DNA of 50,608 nt. Source: Deltaproteobacteria bacterium. Lineage in GTDB: Bacteria; Desulfobacterota; Binatia; UBA9968; JAJDTQ01. Under the pieces are notes generated by a model that was not told the DNA's origin, did no database searches, and saw nothing but the letters and a program-made list of their open reading frames with translations. The stretch is from assembly GCA_026712905.1 (NCBI GenBank), contig JAPOPM010000219.1, positions 1-50,608 of the forward strand, in the 5' to 3' direction. A program made the translations under genes and the position numbers. Below, piece by piece: positions 23,820 through 33,674 of the stretch. How positions within the stretch are numbered: position 1 is the stretch's first letter; each line of letters opens with the position of its first letter.

Positions 23820-25106
23820 ATGGCGAACGGATCATCCATGGACAAGCCCCTGACCGGGGACCTGCGGCCGGACGGCACCGTGCTCGACCTGGCGGCCTAC
23901 GAGCAGGTGGGCGGCTACGAGGCGCTGCGCAAGGTGCTCAAGGAGATGGCCCCGGCGGACGTCCTCAAGGAGGTGACGGACTCCAGGCTCCGGGGACGCG
24001 GCGGCGCGGGCTTCCCCACGGGCCAGAAGTGGAGCTTCGTGCCCATGGGCGACAATGCGCCCACGCCCAAGTACCTGGTGGCCAACGCCGACGAGATGGA
24101 GCCGGGGACCTTCAAGGACCGTCTGATCCTGGAAGGGAACCCGCACCTGCTCATCGAGGGGATGATCCTGTCCGCCTACACCATCCAGGCCACGCAGGGC
24201 TACATCTTCCTGCGCTGGGCCTACAAGCTCGCGGCGGAGCGCATCACCCGCGCGCTGGCCGAGGCCTACGACAAGGGCTACCTCGGCCGGAACATCCTGG
24301 GCTCGGGCTACAACTTCGAGCTGCATCTGCACACGAGCGCCGGGCGCTACATGTGCGGCGAGGAGACCGGGCTCCTGAACGCGCTGGAGGGCAAGCGCGC
24401 CAATCCCCGGGCCAAGCCGCCGTTCCCCCAGGTGAGCGGCCTGTTCGGCAAGCCCACCATCGTGCAGAACGTCGAGACCCTGTGCAACGTGGCGCCGATC
24501 CTGCGCAACGGCGCCCAGTGGTACCTGGGCCTGAGCCGCAGCGAGGACGGCGGCACCAAGCTCTACGGCGTCAGCGGCAAGGTGCGGCGGCCGGGGGTAT
24601 GGGAGCTGCCCCTGGGCACCACCATCCGCGAGATCCTCGAGCGGCGCGCCCGCGGCATGCGCGAGGGCTACAAGTTCCGCGGCCTCCTGCCGGGGGGCGC
24701 CTCCACCGATTTCCTGGTGGAGGAGCACCTGGACGTGAAGATGGACTACGGTTCGGTGCAGGCGGCGGGCAGCCGGCTGGGCACCGGCCTGATGGTCGTC
24801 CTCGACGACCAGACCTCGGTGGTGGGCATGGTGCTCAACCTCGAGCGCTTCTTCGCCCAGGAGTCCTGCGGCTGGTGCACGCCGTGCCGCGACGGCCTGC
24901 CCTGGACCGCGCGCATTCTCCAGGGACTCCTCGAAGGGCGCGGGCGCCCCGGCGACCTGGAGCGGCTGGAGATGCAGATCCGCATGATGGGGCCGGGCAA
25001 CACCTTCTGCGCGCTGGCCCCCGGCGCCATGGAGCCGTTGCAGAGCGCCCTCAAGTATTTTCGGGAGGACTTCGAAAAGCTCTTGCCGAAGAGCGACGCA
25101 GCGTAA
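23820..25106 (+). CDS. nuoF: NADH-quinone oxidoreductase subunit F (NADH/FMN-binding)
   Basis: A 428-residue subunit that binds NADH, FMN and the 4Fe-4S cluster N3. Seen: the nucleotide loop RGRGGAGFPTGQKWSF (around residues 58-73), ANADEMEPGTFKDR, the FMN region AGRYMCGEETGLLNALEG, KPTIVQNVETLCNV, and the cluster SCGWCTPCRDG with a fourth Cys in GNTFCALAP. ATG 23820 starts 15 nt after the nuoE stop. The first ~20 residues are variable. Confidence 0.97.
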   Translation: MANGSSMDKPLTGDLRPDGTVLDLAAYEQVGGYEALRKVLKEMAPADVLKEVTDSRLRGRGGAGFPTGQKWSFVPMGDNAPTPKYLVANADEMEPGTFKDRLILEGNPHLLIEGMILSAYTIQATQGYIFLRWAYKLAAERITRALAEAYDKGYLGRNILGSGYNFELHLHTSAGRYMCGEETGLLNALEGKRANPRAKPPFPQVSGLFGKPTIVQNVETLCNVAPILRNGAQWYLGLSRSEDGGTKLYGVSGKVRRPGVWELPLGTTIREILERRARGMREGYKFRGLLPGGASTDFLVEEHLDVKMDYGSVQAAGSRLGTGLMVVLDDQTSVVGMVLNLERFFAQESCGWCTPCRDGLPWTARILQGLLEGRGRPGDLERLEMQIRMMGPGNTFCALAPGAMEPLQSALKYFREDFEKLLPKSDAA

Positions 25107-25111
25107 CCATC

Positions 25112-27811
25112 ATGGCCACCATCTACGTCGACGACCGGCCCTACGAGGTCGACCCCGCCAAGAACCTGCTGGAGGAATGCCTCTCCAAGGGACTCGACCT
25201 GCCGTACTTCTGCTGGCACCCGGCCCTGGGGTCCGTGGGCGCCTGCCGCCAGTGCGCGGTCAAGCAGTTCCGCGACGAGAACGACCAGCGCGGCCGCATC
25301 GTCATGGCGTGCATGACTCCCGCCATGGACGGCGCGCGCATCTCCATCCGGGACAAGGACGCGGCGCAGTTCCGCGCCGGCATCGTCGAGCTCCTGATGA
25401 GCAACCACCCGCACGACTGCCCGGTGTGCGACGAGGGCGGCGAGTGCCACCTCCAGGACATGACGGTGATGACCGGGCACAACTACCGCGGCTACCGCTT
25501 CGGCAAGCGCACCTTCACCAACCAGCAACTGGGGCCGTTCATCAACCATGAGATGAACCGCTGCATCACCTGCTACCGCTGCGTGCGCTACTACCGGGAC
25601 TACGCCGGCGGCAAGGATCTGGACGCCTTCGCCTCCCACAACCACGTCTACTTCGGGCGCCACGAGGACGGTGTCCTGGAGAACGAGTTCAGCGGCAACC
25701 TGGTGGAGATCTGCCCCACGGGCGTCTTTACCGACAAGACCCTGAAGCAGCACTACACCCGCAAGTGGGACCTGCAGACCGCGCCGTCGGTGTGCGCCCA
25801 TTGCAGCCTCGGATGCAACACCATCGCGGGCGAGCGCTACGGAGGGCTCCGGCGCATCCTCAACCGCTACAACGCCCAGGTGAACGGCTACTTCCTGTGC
25901 GACCGCGGCCGCTTCGGCTACGATTTCGTGAACGGCGACCGGCGCCTGCGCCAGCCGCGCCTGCGCCAGGACGGCGAGAGCCGCCCGGTCAGCGGCGCGG
26001 ACGCGCTGAAGCGCACGGCGCTCCTGATGGGACGGCAGTCCCGCGTCATCGGCATCGGCTCGCCGCGGGCGTCGATGGAGGCGAACTTCGCTTTGCGGAC
26101 ACTCGTGGGCTCGCGCAACTTCTTCAGCGGGATGGCCCCCGGCGAGGAGCACCTGGTGGCGCGCATGCTGCTCGTGCTCCGGGGCGCCGGTGTCCGCACC
26201 CCGTCGCTGTCCGAGGTGGAGTCGGCCGACGCGGTCTTCGTGCTGGGGGAGGACGTCACGCAGACGGCGCCGCTGCTGGCGCTGGCGATTCGCCAGGCGG
26301 TGAAGCAGGCGCCGCGCAAGCAGGCCATGCAGTTGCGTATTCCGCGCTGGGACGACGCCGCCCTGCGCGGGGTCATACAGCAACAGAAGGGACCGCTGTA
26401 CGTCGCCACGCCGGCGGGCACCCGGCTCGACGAAGTGGCCACCCAGTGCTTCAGGGGAGCGCCCGATGACGTGGCGCGGCTGGGGTTTGCCGTGGCGCGC
26501 GCGCTGGACGCGAGCGCTCCGGCGGTGAAAGGGTTGTCGCGGGAAGAGCGCGCGGCGGTCCAGGCGGTTGCCAAGACGCTGCGGGCGGCGGAGCGGCCGG
26601 TGATCGTGTCCGGGTCCGGCTGCGGCAGCGAGGCGGTGGTCGACGCGGCGGCGCAGGTGGCGCGGGCGCTCGGCGGGGCCGGGACCGCCAACCTGTGTTT
26701 CACGGCCGCCGAATGCAACAGCTTCGGCTTGGGGCTGCTCAATGCCATGGGCACCGCCGAGGCTTTCCAGCGGGTGGCCGACGGTCTTGTCGACACGGTG
26801 GTGGTGCTGGAGAACGACCTCTACCGCCGGGTGGGGCGCGCCTCGGTGGATGCCATGCTGGAGTCCGCCCACGTCGTCGCCATCGACCACTCCGCCACGG
26901 ACACGATGGCCGGCGCCGAGGTGGCGTTTCCGTCGGGTACCTTCGCCGAGACCGAGGGCACCGTGGTGAACAACGAAGGCCGCGCGCAGCGGTTCTACCA
27001 GGTGTTCGTGCCCGAGGGCGAGGTGAAGCCGGCGTGGGGCTGGCTGGGGGAGATGGCCCAGGCGGCCGGACGCACCGAGTTGACGGGGCTGCGCTCGCCC
27101 GACGATCTCCTGGCGGCGCTCGGGCGCGCGGTGGCGGTGTTCGAGGGACTGCCGAAACACGTGGCGGGCGCGTCGTTCCGGGTGAACGGGGAAAAGGTGC
27201 CGCGCCTGTCGCCGCGCGCCAGCGGCCGCACGGCCGTTTCGGCCAACGTGAACGTGCACGAGCCCAAGCCGCCGGCGGACCCGGATTCGCCCTTGGCGTT
27301 CACCATGGAGGGTTATCCGCAGCAGCCGCCGTCGCCGCTGATCACGCGTTTCTGGGCGCCGGGATGGAACTCGGTCCAGTCGCTCAACAAGTTCCAGGCG
27401 GAGGTGGGCGGGGCGCTCACCGGCGGCGATCCCGGCACACGGCTGATCGAGCCGGTGGCCAACGGCGCCGCGGCTTACACCGACGAGATCCCGCCCGCGT
27501 TCAAGCGTCGCGCGGGCGAGTTCCTGGTGGTGCCGCTGCACCACATCTTCGGTTCGGACGAGCAGAGCGCGGCCGCGCCGGCGGTGGCGCAACGGAGCCC
27601 CGGGGCGTACGCGGCGCTCAACTCGGAAGACGCGCGGACGCTGGGGGTTCAGGAGGGGGAGTTCGTGGAGATCGAGCTGGACGGCGGGATGTTCCAGTTG
27701 CCGGCCCGCCTCATGCCCAGCATGACCGCCGGCCTGGTGGGCGTGCCCGTGGGAATCGGCAACGTCCGCGGCGTGGACGTCCCGGCCTGGAGCCGGTGCC
27801 GCAGGGTGTGA
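25112..27811 (+). CDS. nuoG: NADH-quinone oxidoreductase subunit G
   Basis: An 899-residue iron-sulfur subunit. The N-terminus holds the 2Fe-2S N1b site (Cys34, Cys45, Cys48, Cys67) and the His-ligated cluster N5 (His99, Cys103, Cys106, Cys112 in [14 protein letters not shown]). [14 protein letters not shown] with EICPTGVF supplies the next 4Fe-4S cluster. A CAHCSLGC...CDRGRFG set matches the extra N7 cluster of the E. coli/Thermus type. The remaining ~600 residues are a molybdopterin-oxidoreductase-like domain without cofactor, long and Ala-rich. Its stop is one base before the nuoH start. Confidence 0.96.
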   Translation: MATIYVDDRPYEVDPAKNLLEECLSKGLDLPYFCWHPALGSVGACRQCAVKQFRDENDQRGRIVMACMTPAMDGARISIRDKDAAQFRAGIVELLMSNHPHDCPVCDEGGECHLQDMTVMTGHNYRGYRFGKRTFTNQQLGPFINHEMNRCITCYRCVRYYRDYAGGKDLDAFASHNHVYFGRHEDGVLENEFSGNLVEICPTGVFTDKTLKQHYTRKWDLQTAPSVCAHCSLGCNTIAGERYGGLRRILNRYNAQVNGYFLCDRGRFGYDFVNGDRRLRQPRLRQDGESRPVSGADALKRTALLMGRQSRVIGIGSPRASMEANFALRTLVGSRNFFSGMAPGEEHLVARMLLVLRGAGVRTPSLSEVESADAVFVLGEDVTQTAPLLALAIRQAVKQAPRKQAMQLRIPRWDDAALRGVIQQQKGPLYVATPAGTRLDEVATQCFRGAPDDVARLGFAVARALDASAPAVKGLSREERAAVQAVAKTLRAAERPVIVSGSGCGSEAVVDAAAQVARALGGAGTANLCFTAAECNSFGLGLLNAMGTAEAFQRVADGLVDTVVVLENDLYRRVGRASVDAMLESAHVVAIDHSATDTMAGAEVAFPSGTFAETEGTVVNNEGRAQRFYQVFVPEGEVKPAWGWLGEMAQAAGRTELTGLRSPDDLLAALGRAVAVFEGLPKHVAGASFRVNGEKVPRLSPRASGRTAVSANVNVHEPKPPADPDSPLAFTMEGYPQQPPSPLITRFWAPGWNSVQSLNKFQAEVGGALTGGDPGTRLIEPVANGAAAYTDEIPPAFKRRAGEFLVVPLHHIFGSDEQSAAAPAVAQRSPGAYAALNSEDARTLGVQEGEFVEIELDGGMFQLPARLMPSMTAGLVGVPVGIGNVRGVDVPAWSRCRRV

Positions 27812-27812
27812 C

Positions 27813-28769
27813 GTGACGGACGTGCTGCTACAGATCGCGGTGATCCTCGGGGTGCTCAACGCGCCCCTGATCCTGGCCGCGCTGCTCATCTGGCTGGAGC
27901 GGCGCTTCCTGGCGCTGCTGCAGGACCGCCACGGTCCCAACCGGGTGGGTCCGCTGGGGCTCGGCATCGTGCTGGCGGACATGATCAAGATCTTCACCAA
28001 GGAGGACTGGGTCCCGCCCTTCGCCGACCGCGCCGTGTTCATTCTGGCCCCGGCGGTCATCGTCATCACCGGGCTGATGTCCGTGGCGGTCATACCCATC
28101 ACCGAGACCATCGGCGTCACCGACCTCAACATCGGGCTGCTGTTCTTCCTCGCCATGTCGTCCATGGGCGTCTACAGCGTGGTGCTGGCGGGGTGGGCGT
28201 CGAACAACAAGTATGCGCTCCTGGGGGGGCTCCGGGCCTCGGCCCAGATGGTGAGCTACGAGGTGTTCATGGGGCTCTCGCTCATGGGCGTCGTGCTCAT
28301 GGCGGGGTCCTTCAGCCTGCGCGACATCGTCGCGGCGCAGCAGGATATCTGGTTCATCGTGCCCCAGTTCCTGGGCTTCGTCATCTTCTTCATCGCCGGG
28401 CTGGCCGAGACCCATCGTCTCCCTTTCGACCTGCCCGAGGCCGAGGCCGAGTTGGTGGCGGGATTCCACTCCGAGTACTCGGGGATGAAGTTCGGCATGT
28501 TCTTCGTCGGCGAGTACGTCGGCGTGACGGTGATCTCGGCGATGATCGTGACGCTGTTCTGCGGCGGGTGGATGGGGCCGGTGCTGCCGGGCATCGTGTG
28601 GTTCGCGCTGAAGCTGCTGTTCTTCATCCTGATATTCATCCTGTTGCGGGCGTCGCTGCCGCGGCCGCGCTTCGATCAGTTGATGGCCTTCGGCTGGAAG
28701 GTGCTGCTGCCGCTGTCGCTGCTCAACGTGGTGGTGACGGCCGGGGCGCTGCTGCTGTGGAAGGCTTGA
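27813..28769 (+). CDS. nuoH: NADH-quinone oxidoreductase subunit H
   Basis: A 318-residue membrane subunit with about eight helices that links the quinone cavity to the proton path. Diagnostic stretches are [20 protein letters not shown] near the N-terminus and [20 protein letters not shown] with [11 protein letters not shown] in the middle, which hold conserved acidic residues. The start is GTG 27813, immediately after the nuoG stop; no ATG is available near the expected N-terminus. Confidence 0.97.
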   Translation: MTDVLLQIAVILGVLNAPLILAALLIWLERRFLALLQDRHGPNRVGPLGLGIVLADMIKIFTKEDWVPPFADRAVFILAPAVIVITGLMSVAVIPITETIGVTDLNIGLLFFLAMSSMGVYSVVLAGWASNNKYALLGGLRASAQMVSYEVFMGLSLMGVVLMAGSFSLRDIVAAQQDIWFIVPQFLGFVIFFIAGLAETHRLPFDLPEAEAELVAGFHSEYSGMKFGMFFVGEYVGVTVISAMIVTLFCGGWMGPVLPGIVWFALKLLFFILIFILLRASLPRPRFDQLMAFGWKVLLPLSLLNVVVTAGALLLWKA

Positions 28770-28814
28770 GGGTCTGTTGATGTCGTCGTGTCCGAACGCC
28801 GTGAGGAACCATCG

Positions 28815-29330
28815 ATGCTAAGCATGCTGCGGACCATCTGGACGGTGCTGCTGCACCTGTTCCGGCGCCCCATCACGGTCCAGTACCCCGAGGAGAAGCC
28901 GTACCTGCCGCCGCGTTACCGCGGGCGGATCATCCTTTCGCGGGATCCGGACGGGGACGAGCGCTGCGTGGGCTGCTACCTCTGTTCCGCCGTCTGTCCG
29001 GTGGACTGCATCGCGCTCCAGGCGGGGGAGCGGCCGGACGGCCGGCGCTATCCGGAGTTCTTCCGCATCAACTTCTCGCGCTGCATCTTCTGCGGCCTGT
29101 GCGAGGAGGCGTGTCCGACCTATGCGATTCAACTGACGCCGGACTTCGAGTTGTGCGACTTCAACCGGCAGAGTCTCGTGTACGAAAAGGAGGATCTGCT
29201 GATCAACGGCCCGGGCAAGTATCCCGGCTACAACTTCTACCGGGTCGCCGGCCTGGCCGTCAGCGGCAAGGAGAAGGGCGCCTCCGAGAACGAGGACAAG
29301 CCCGTGGACGTGAAGAGCCTGCTGCCGTGA
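28815..29330 (+). CDS. nuoI: NADH-quinone oxidoreductase subunit I (N6a/N6b)
   Basis: A 171-residue ferredoxin-like subunit with two 4Fe-4S motifs, [15 protein letters not shown] and [15 protein letters not shown], wiring electrons to N2. An amphipathic N-terminal helix ([15 protein letters not shown]) anchors it to the membrane arm. ATG 28815 is preceded by GAGGAA at good spacing and is chosen over a GTG nine codons upstream. The C-terminal ~35 residues are charged and probably disordered. Confidence 0.96.
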   Translation: MLSMLRTIWTVLLHLFRRPITVQYPEEKPYLPPRYRGRIILSRDPDGDERCVGCYLCSAVCPVDCIALQAGERPDGRRYPEFFRINFSRCIFCGLCEEACPTYAIQLTPDFELCDFNRQSLVYEKEDLLINGPGKYPGYNFYRVAGLAVSGKEKGASENEDKPVDVKSLLP

Positions 29331-29376
29331 CCGGCAGCGCGGGGAACCAGGCTGTCAACGCAGTATCCGTAGTGCC

Positions 29377-29892
29377 ATGACGCTTATCTACTATGTCGCG
29401 GCCGCCGTCGCCGTCTTCTCGACGGCCATGGTCATCACCCGTTCCAACGCGGTGCACGCATTGCTGTACATGATCGTGTCGCTGCTGTCGCTGGCGCTGA
29501 TCTTCTTCACCCTGGGGGCGCCCTTCGTGGCGGCTCTGGAGGTGATCGTTTACGCCGGCGCCATCGTGGTGCTGTTCGTGTTCGTCATCATGATGCTCAA
29601 TCTCGGCGCCGAGGCCACCGCCCGCGAGCGCCGCTGGCTGCAGCCCAAGGCATGGATCGGTCCGGCGATTCTCACCGCCGTCCTGTTCGCCGAGTTCCTG
29701 GTGGTGGTCGCCACCGAGCCCGCCGCGGCGGGCGCTCCCGCGGGCGTGGGCGTCAAGCGCGTGGGCGCCGCCCTCTACGGCCGCTACGTGCTGGGCGTGG
29801 AGCTGGCCGCCATGCTCCTGCTGGCCGGGCTGGTGGGCGCGTTCCACCTGGCCCGCCGCGTGTCTTCCGACGACGAGGAGGATGAGTCCTGA
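29377..29892 (+). CDS. nuoJ: NADH-quinone oxidoreductase subunit J
   Basis: A 171-residue membrane subunit with five predicted helices. The third carries the pi-bulge region [20 protein letters not shown] characteristic of ND6/NuoJ, important for gating proton transfer. It has an acidic C-terminal tail (SSDDEEDES). Its TGA overlaps the nuoK ATG by one base. Confidence 0.95.
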   Translation: MTLIYYVAAAVAVFSTAMVITRSNAVHALLYMIVSLLSLALIFFTLGAPFVAALEVIVYAGAIVVLFVFVIMMLNLGAEATARERRWLQPKAWIGPAILTAVLFAEFLVVVATEPAAAGAPAGVGVKRVGAALYGRYVLGVELAAMLLLAGLVGAFHLARRVSSDDEEDES

Positions 29893-30200
29893 TGGCCGCG
29901 GTCCCCATGGAGCACGGACTCGTGCTGGCGGCGGTGCTGTTCGGGCTGGGGCTCACGGGCGTCCTGGTGCGCCGCAACATCATCTTCGTGCTCCTGTCCC
30001 TTGAGATCATGCTCAACGCCGCCGCCCTGGCCTTCGTGGTGGCGGGGGCGCACTGGGGCCAGGCCGACGGACAGGTCATGTTCTTCTTCATTCTGGCCAT
30101 GGCCGCGGCCGAGGTGGCCGTGGGCCTGGCGCTGGTGGTGCAGCTCTATTATCGCTTCAACACCCTGGACGTGGACACGGTGAGCGACCTGAGAGGCTGA
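29892..30200 (+). CDS. nuoK: NADH-quinone oxidoreductase subunit K
   Basis: A 102-residue subunit with three helices, the usual length. It contains the two conserved buried glutamates of the family, in [14 protein letters not shown] (helix 2) and [16 protein letters not shown] (helix 3). It is translationally coupled to nuoJ and followed at once by nuoL. Confidence 0.96.
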   Translation: MAAVPMEHGLVLAAVLFGLGLTGVLVRRNIIFVLLSLEIMLNAAALAFVVAGAHWGQADGQVMFFFILAMAAAEVAVGLALVVQLYYRFNTLDVDTVSDLRG

Positions 30201-30201
30201 C

Positions 30202-32109
30202 ATGCTCGAGCTGCTGTGGCTGATACCCGCCTTTCCCCTCGCCGGCTTCCTCGCCCTCACGCTGGTGGGGTCGCGCCTGTCGCGCACCGAGGTGGCCTAC
30301 GTGGGCGCGGGTTCCGTGGGCCTGTCGGCGGTGGTGACGCTGTTGGTGGGGCTGAGCTTCATGGCGGCGCCGCCCGCCGGGGGCAGCTTCGTCCAGACCC
30401 TGTGGATATGGGTGGACGTAGCCGGCTTCCGTCCCGCGTTCGCGTTCCATCTCGACGCCCTGTCGCTCACGATGATCTTCGTCGTGACCTTCGTGGGCTT
30501 CCTGATCCACCTCTACTCCGTCGAGTACATGATGGGGGAGGAGGGCTACAGCCGCTTCTTCGCGTACATGAACCTGTTCGTGTGCGCCATGCTGACGCTG
30601 CTCCTGGCCGACAACCTCATGCTGCTGCTCCTCGGCTGGGAGGGCGTGGGCCTGTGCAGCTACCTGCTGATCGGCTTCTTCTACAAGGACGAGGCCAACA
30701 GCCAGGCCGCCAACAAGGCCTTCATCGTCACCCGGGTGGGGGACACGGCCATGCTCATGGCGCTGTTCCTGCTCTTCGCCGAGCTGGGCACCCTGGACAT
30801 ACAGGTGCTGCTGGAGCGGGCGGGCCAGCAGTTCCAACCCGGCTCGGGCATGGCCACGGCCGTGGCGCTGCTGCTGCTGGGCGGGGCCGTGGGCAAGTCG
30901 GCGCAGCTTCCGCTCCAGACCTGGCTGCCGGACGCCATGGCCGGGCCCACGCCGGTGAGCGCCCTGATCCACGCGGCCACCATGGTGACCGCGGGCGTCT
31001 ACCTCATCGCCCGCACCCACGTGCTCTTCACCCTGGCGCCGGCGGTGCTGACGCTGGTGGCGGTCATCGGCACGCTGACGCTGCTGATGGCGGGCTTCGC
31101 CGCGCTGGTGCAGTCCGACATCAAGCGGGTGCTCGCCTACTCCACCATCAGCCAGATCGGCTACATGTTCCTGGCCCTGGGGGTGGGCGCGTGGTCGGCG
31201 GCGCTGTTCCATTTCATGATCCATGCCTTCTTCAAGGCGCTCTTGTTCCTGGGGGCGGGCGCGGTGATCATGTCGCTGCACCACGAGCAGGACATGTACC
31301 GCATGGGCGGCCTGCGCCGGCAGATGCCGTTCACCTTCTGGTGCTTCCTCATCGGCTCGGCAGCGCTGGCAGCCGTGCCGGTGGTCACCGCGGGCTTCTA
31401 CAGCAAGGACCTGATCATCTGGAACGCGTACAACTCCGAGATCGGCGGCGTCTGGCTGTGGGCCGGAGCACTGGCCGGGGCGCTTCTGACTTCGATCTAC
31501 TCTTTCCGCATGGTGTTCCTGACCTTCTACCGCGAGGCCACCGAGTGGGTGCGGCATCTCATGCCCATCCGTGAGCCGGGGCCGTGCGTGCGCATCCCGC
31601 TGGGGGTCCTGGCGGTGCTCTCGGTGGCGGCTGGCGTGATCGAGCTGCCGCATACCATGGGCTCGCTCACCCTGTTCTCCGGTTTCCTGAACACGGCGCT
31701 GCCGGAGTACCACGGCGTGCACGCGAGCTACGGCACCGAGCTTCTTTTCGAGCTGCTGGCGGCGGCCGCGTCGCTGGGCGGCATCTGGCTCGTGTGGACC
31801 CTGGTGATGGCGTCGCCCGGGCCCATGGAGCGCATCGCGGAGCAGCCGTGGGCGCGCGGCCTGGAGCGGCTGTGGTTCAGCGGCTGGGGCTTCGACGCCC
31901 TCTATGACGCGCTCTTCGTCAAGCCCTGGCTGTGGTGCGCAAGGGTCAACAAGGACGACTTCATCGACGTCTTCTATCGCGCCGCCGCTTTCGTCACCGA
32001 GACGCTCCACTTCGTCGCGAGCATGACGCAGACGGGCGCGGTGCGGTGGTACGCCACCGGCATCGCGGTGGGCGCGGTACTGACCGTGGGACTGGTGATC
32101 ATCCTATGA
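30202..32109 (+). CDS. nuoL: NADH-quinone oxidoreductase subunit L (antiporter-like)
   Basis: A 635-residue distal proton-pumping subunit, Mrp-antiporter-like. Conserved charged helices are seen in LLLGWEGVGLCSYLLIGF (Glu of helix 5), KSAQLPLQTWLPDAMAGPTP and FAALVQSDIKRVLAYSTISQ, followed by LFHFMIHAFFKALLFLGAG. The C-terminus includes the region expected to form the long lateral helix. The start is one base after the nuoK stop, and its stop overlaps nuoM by 4 nt. Confidence 0.97.
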   Translation: MLELLWLIPAFPLAGFLALTLVGSRLSRTEVAYVGAGSVGLSAVVTLLVGLSFMAAPPAGGSFVQTLWIWVDVAGFRPAFAFHLDALSLTMIFVVTFVGFLIHLYSVEYMMGEEGYSRFFAYMNLFVCAMLTLLLADNLMLLLLGWEGVGLCSYLLIGFFYKDEANSQAANKAFIVTRVGDTAMLMALFLLFAELGTLDIQVLLERAGQQFQPGSGMATAVALLLLGGAVGKSAQLPLQTWLPDAMAGPTPVSALIHAATMVTAGVYLIARTHVLFTLAPAVLTLVAVIGTLTLLMAGFAALVQSDIKRVLAYSTISQIGYMFLALGVGAWSAALFHFMIHAFFKALLFLGAGAVIMSLHHEQDMYRMGGLRRQMPFTFWCFLIGSAALAAVPVVTAGFYSKDLIIWNAYNSEIGGVWLWAGALAGALLTSIYSFRMVFLTFYREATEWVRHLMPIREPGPCVRIPLGVLAVLSVAAGVIELPHTMGSLTLFSGFLNTALPEYHGVHASYGTELLFELLAAAASLGGIWLVWTLVMASPGPMERIAEQPWARGLERLWFSGWGFDALYDALFVKPWLWCARVNKDDFIDVFYRAAAFVTETLHFVASMTQTGAVRWYATGIAVGAVLTVGLVIIL

Positions 32110-33674
32110 GCCTTGCCTGGATCCTGCTTCTGCCCTTCGGGGGCGGCCTCGCGGCGTGGATCGCGGGGCGGTGGAGCGACCTGTGGGCGCGCTGGATCGC
32201 GCTGGGGACGGCGCTGCTCCACCTGTTGTTGCTGCTGGTGACCTGGGGCGTCTTCCTCACCCGCGTCGCGCCCGCGCCGGGCGGGTGGCTGATGGCTTCC
32301 AAGCAGCCCTGGATCCCGCAGTTGGGCATCAGCTTCCACCTGGCCGTGGACGGCATCAGCCTGCTGATGCTGCTGCTCGCGAGCTTCCTCACGGTCCTGG
32401 CGGTGCTGACCTCCTGGACCGCCATCACCCGCTCGGTGGGGTTCTTCCACTTCAACCTGTTGTTGATCCTGACGGCCCTGTCGGGCGTTTTCATCGCCTT
32501 CGACCTGTTCCTCTTCTTCGCCTTCTGGGAAATCTCGCTGCTGCCGCTGTACTTCCTCATCGGCATCTGGGGCTACGAGAACCGCGTCTACGCCACCACC
32601 AAGTTCTTCATCATCACCCAGGGCAGCGGCCTGCTGATGCTGTTGGCCATCCTGGGGCTCGTGGTGGTGCACTGGCAGTCCACCGGCGTCCTGACCTTCG
32701 ACTACCTGGACCTGGTGGGCACGGTCATGTCGGAGACCAAGGCGTTCTGGCTGATGCTGGGCTTCTTCATCGCCTTCGCCGTGAAGCTCCCGGTGGTGCC
32801 GTTCCACACCTGGCTGCCCGACGCCCACACCCAGGCCCCCACCGCGGGCAGCGTGGCGCTGGCGGGCCTGGTGCTCAAGATCGGCGCCTACGGCATGCTC
32901 CGTTTCGTGGTGCCGATGTTCCCCCAGGCAGTGGCGGACTTCACCGTGGCGGCCATGATCCTGGCGGTGGTGGGCATCCTCTACGGCGCGCTCCTGGCCC
33001 TGGCCCAGACCGACCTGAAACGCATGGTGGCGTACACCAGCATCAGCCACATGGGCTTCGTGCTGCTGGGCATTTTCGCCGGCAACGAGTTGGCGCTTCA
33101 GGGCGCGGTCATCATCATGCTGTCCCACGGTTTCAGCGCCGCCGCGCTGTTCATCATGGTGGGGGACCTGCAGCACCGCACACACACGCGCGAGCTGGGG
33201 CGGTTCGGCGGCCTGTGGACGGTGATGCCGCGCATGGGCGGCGTGGGCCTGTTCTTCGCCATGGCGTCCCTGGGGCTGCCCGGGCTGGCGAGCTTCGTGG
33301 GCGAGTTCCTGGTGCTGCTGGGAGCGTTCCAGGTGAACGTGCCGCTGACGGTGCTGGCGTCGGTGGGCCTCGTGGCCGCCACGATCTATTCGCTGTGGAT
33401 GATGCAGAAGGTCTACTACGGCGCCAACACCGGGGACTGGCAGGTCGACGATACCAACGGCCGGGAGATGGGGATCATGGCGTCGCTCATCGGCGCGACG
33501 CTGTGGCTCGGGCTCTACCCGCAGCCGGTGTTGACGACCTCCGGGCATGGGCTCGCCGAGATGCGCAAGTTCGCCGCCGAGGCCCGCGCCACGGCCGCGC
33601 GCCCCGAAGGCACGGAGAACGCGGCGTCCGCGGCCGTCGCGTCCACACCGTCGGTTGGAGGTGAGCGGCCGTGA
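32106..33674 (+). CDS. nuoM: NADH-quinone oxidoreductase subunit M (antiporter-like)
   Basis: A 522-residue proton-pumping subunit. Motifs: LFFAFWEISLLPLYFLIG (essential Glu), KLPVVPFHTWLPDAHTQAP, LALAQTDLKRMVAYTSISH and IIMLSHGFSAAALFIMVG. ATG 32106 overlaps the nuoL stop (ATGA). An Ala-rich tail of about 35 residues (from ARATAARPEG) extends beyond the usual end of the family. Confidence 0.97.
   Translation: MSLAWILLLPFGGGLAAWIAGRWSDLWARWIALGTALLHLLLLLVTWGVFLTRVAPAPGGWLMASKQPWIPQLGISFHLAVDGISLLMLLLASFLTVLAVLTSWTAITRSVGFFHFNLLLILTALSGVFIAFDLFLFFAFWEISLLPLYFLIGIWGYENRVYATTKFFIITQGSGLLMLLAILGLVVVHWQSTGVLTFDYLDLVGTVMSETKAFWLMLGFFIAFAVKLPVVPFHTWLPDAHTQAPTAGSVALAGLVLKIGAYGMLRFVVPMFPQAVADFTVAAMILAVVGILYGALLALAQTDLKRMVAYTSISHMGFVLLGIFAGNELALQGAVIIMLSHGFSAAALFIMVGDLQHRTHTRELGRFGGLWTVMPRMGGVGLFFAMASLGLPGLASFVGEFLVLLGAFQVNVPLTVLASVGLVAATIYSLWMMQKVYYGANTGDWQVDDTNGREMGIMASLIGATLWLGLYPQPVLTTSGHGLAEMRKFAAEARATAARPEGTENAASAAVASTPSVGGERP

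Noticed and set aside
24746..28165. 1139-codon minus-strand open frame opposite nuoF, nuoG and nuoH
   Set aside because: Antisense shadow of strongly conserved complex I genes.
30157..33548. Long His/Gln/Arg-rich minus-strand frames opposite nuoL and nuoM
   Set aside because: Composition is that of antisense of membrane-protein codons; no start context or motif supports them.
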